Shown piece by piece: positions 63,681 through 64,000 of a DNA stretch of 64,000 nt. Numbering within the stretch: position 1 is the stretch's first letter; each line of letters opens with the position of its first letter. The stretch comes from Convivina intestini (GTDB taxonomy: Bacteria > Bacillota > Bacilli > Lactobacillales > Lactobacillaceae). The notes under the pieces were generated by a model. The model worked only from the letters and a program-made list of their open reading frames with translations, had not been told where the DNA came from and ran no database searches. Position numbers and translations under genes: made by a program. Where the stretch lies: the NCBI RefSeq assembly GCF_003096575.1, contig NZ_QEKT01000001.1, positions 378,102-442,101 on the forward strand, written 5' to 3'.

Positions 63681-64000
63681 GCTCCATCATCCCCTAACAT
63701 TTGACGTTGATTAGGCGGCGTGAAATCGTCTTCTGGTGCCTCTCCTTGCACTTCTGATAACCAACGCTGTGCGTCCTCTTCAGAAAGTCCATAGTTGCGC
63801 CGTAAGAACTCAATTTTTGGCATAATACCAGCTTGAACGGCTAACATATCGCTCTTTGCTTGGGCATCCTTATCAACAAAGACACCGTCTTCAAAATGAA
63901 TGTTAATGTCTAACGGATTAGCAGCCAAATCATAGTTCAGTGGGGATGTTCCATTGTCAAATAATTCACCAATACTAGACAGTTCAACAATCGTGGTGAT
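63677..64000 (-). CDS. Phage portal protein, C-terminal end only
   Basis: The frame is open to the right edge: 107 residues are seen. The end DINIHFEDGVFVDKDAQAKS..VQAGIMPKIEFLRRNYGLSEEDA is typical of SPP1-type portal C-termini. A TTG near 63926 is internal, not a start. The portal forms the ring through which DNA is packaged. Confidence 0.82.
   Translation of the reverse strand: MTTIVELSSIGELFDNGTSPLNYDLAANPLDINIHFEDGVFVDKDAQAKSDMLAVQAGIMPKIEFLRRNYGLSEEDAQRWLSEVQGEAPEDDFTPPNQRQMLGDDGA

Larger units (their letters stand above)
47256..64000. mobile_element. Prophage, late-gene half (siphovirus type), open at the right edge
   Basis: A continuous minus-strand block of phage head, connector, tail, baseplate and lysis genes with one-base or ATGA overlaps. 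The left limit is taken as the end of tRNA-Arg(CCU). The integrase, repressor, replication and terminase genes must lie beyond 64,000. No second copy of the tRNA 3' end occurs in the window. A prophage with lysis genes next to an intact tRNA is common. The exact left boundary is inferred. Confidence 0.85.

Noticed and set aside
63677-63928. Independent 83-residue gene starting at a TTG
   Set aside because: The frame is open upstream to the window edge and the sequence looks like a portal C-terminus, so the TTG is internal.

Overview
The window comes from a low-to-medium GC Gram-positive bacterium, most likely a member of the Lactobacillaceae, perhaps close to Leuconostoc or Weissella. The evidence is the four-gene mevalonate operon, the dinG-tseB-aspartate aminotransferase-asnS-dnaD block, KxYKxGKxW-type signal peptides on surface proteins, a T-box leader in front of brnQ, and AAGGAGG-type ribosome binding sites. 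Genus is inferred from gene content only. Bases 1 to about 47,255 are host chromosome. Bases from about 47,256 to the right edge are the late half of a siphovirus-type prophage next to a tRNA-Arg(CCU) gene.

Host layout. parE (cut by the left edge) and plsY diverge. A rel-membrane protein-dtd operon follows, then an MFS exporter, then a processive glycosyltransferase coupled to a 58-residue membrane protein carrying LPQTG. Next, on the minus strand, is ebsA-like, rluD, pyrR, a carA homologue, a carB homologue and an unknown 102-residue gene. Both carbamoyl-phosphate synthetase homologues are intact reading frames but lack essential catalytic residues, and CarB is about 220 residues short. This is the most unusual system in the host part. 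Housekeeping genes follow (RNase HI-like, GNAT, THUMP methyltransferase, dnaD, asnS, aspartate aminotransferase, tseB, and a dinG whose helicase motifs look eroded). After these come mvk-mvaD-pmk-fni, brnQ under a T-box with a probable valine specifier, prs-SGNH hydrolase-aldo/keto reductase, DUF1831-phosphatase-recD2, an rRNA methyltransferase and map.

Bases 38,677 to 44,840 are a surface-protein island: a PADK-repeat protein and two NEAT-like proteins, each with its own promoter and ending in a sorting signal of the LPxTA or LPxTS form rather than LPxTG. The largest NEAT gene is split by one in-frame TAA, which separates its signal peptide and three NEAT-like domains from the fourth domain and the anchor. 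A D,D-carboxypeptidase and upp close the host section.

Prophage. All phage genes lie on the minus strand, so phage order runs from the right edge leftwards: portal (cut), minor capsid 2, scaffold, N4-gp56-like major capsid, four head-tail connector or minor capsid genes, tail tube, two tail-assembly genes, a 1,313-residue tape measure with a lytic-transglycosylase domain, Dit, a short Tal-like protein, small baseplate genes, BppU, membrane proteins, holin and endolysin. The integrase and regulatory end lies outside the window. A CsbD-like gene and a candidate small RNA lie between the endolysin and the tRNA.

Recurrent small-scale signals: upp and asnS have a good Shine-Dalgarno sequence separated from the start codon by a hairpin, and a third gene (GNAT) may share this; one gene may be leaderless; and a 10-bp perfect inverted repeat with a 3-base loop lies between the promoter region and the RBS of a helical protein gene. 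No CRISPR array, rRNA gene or insertion sequence was seen.
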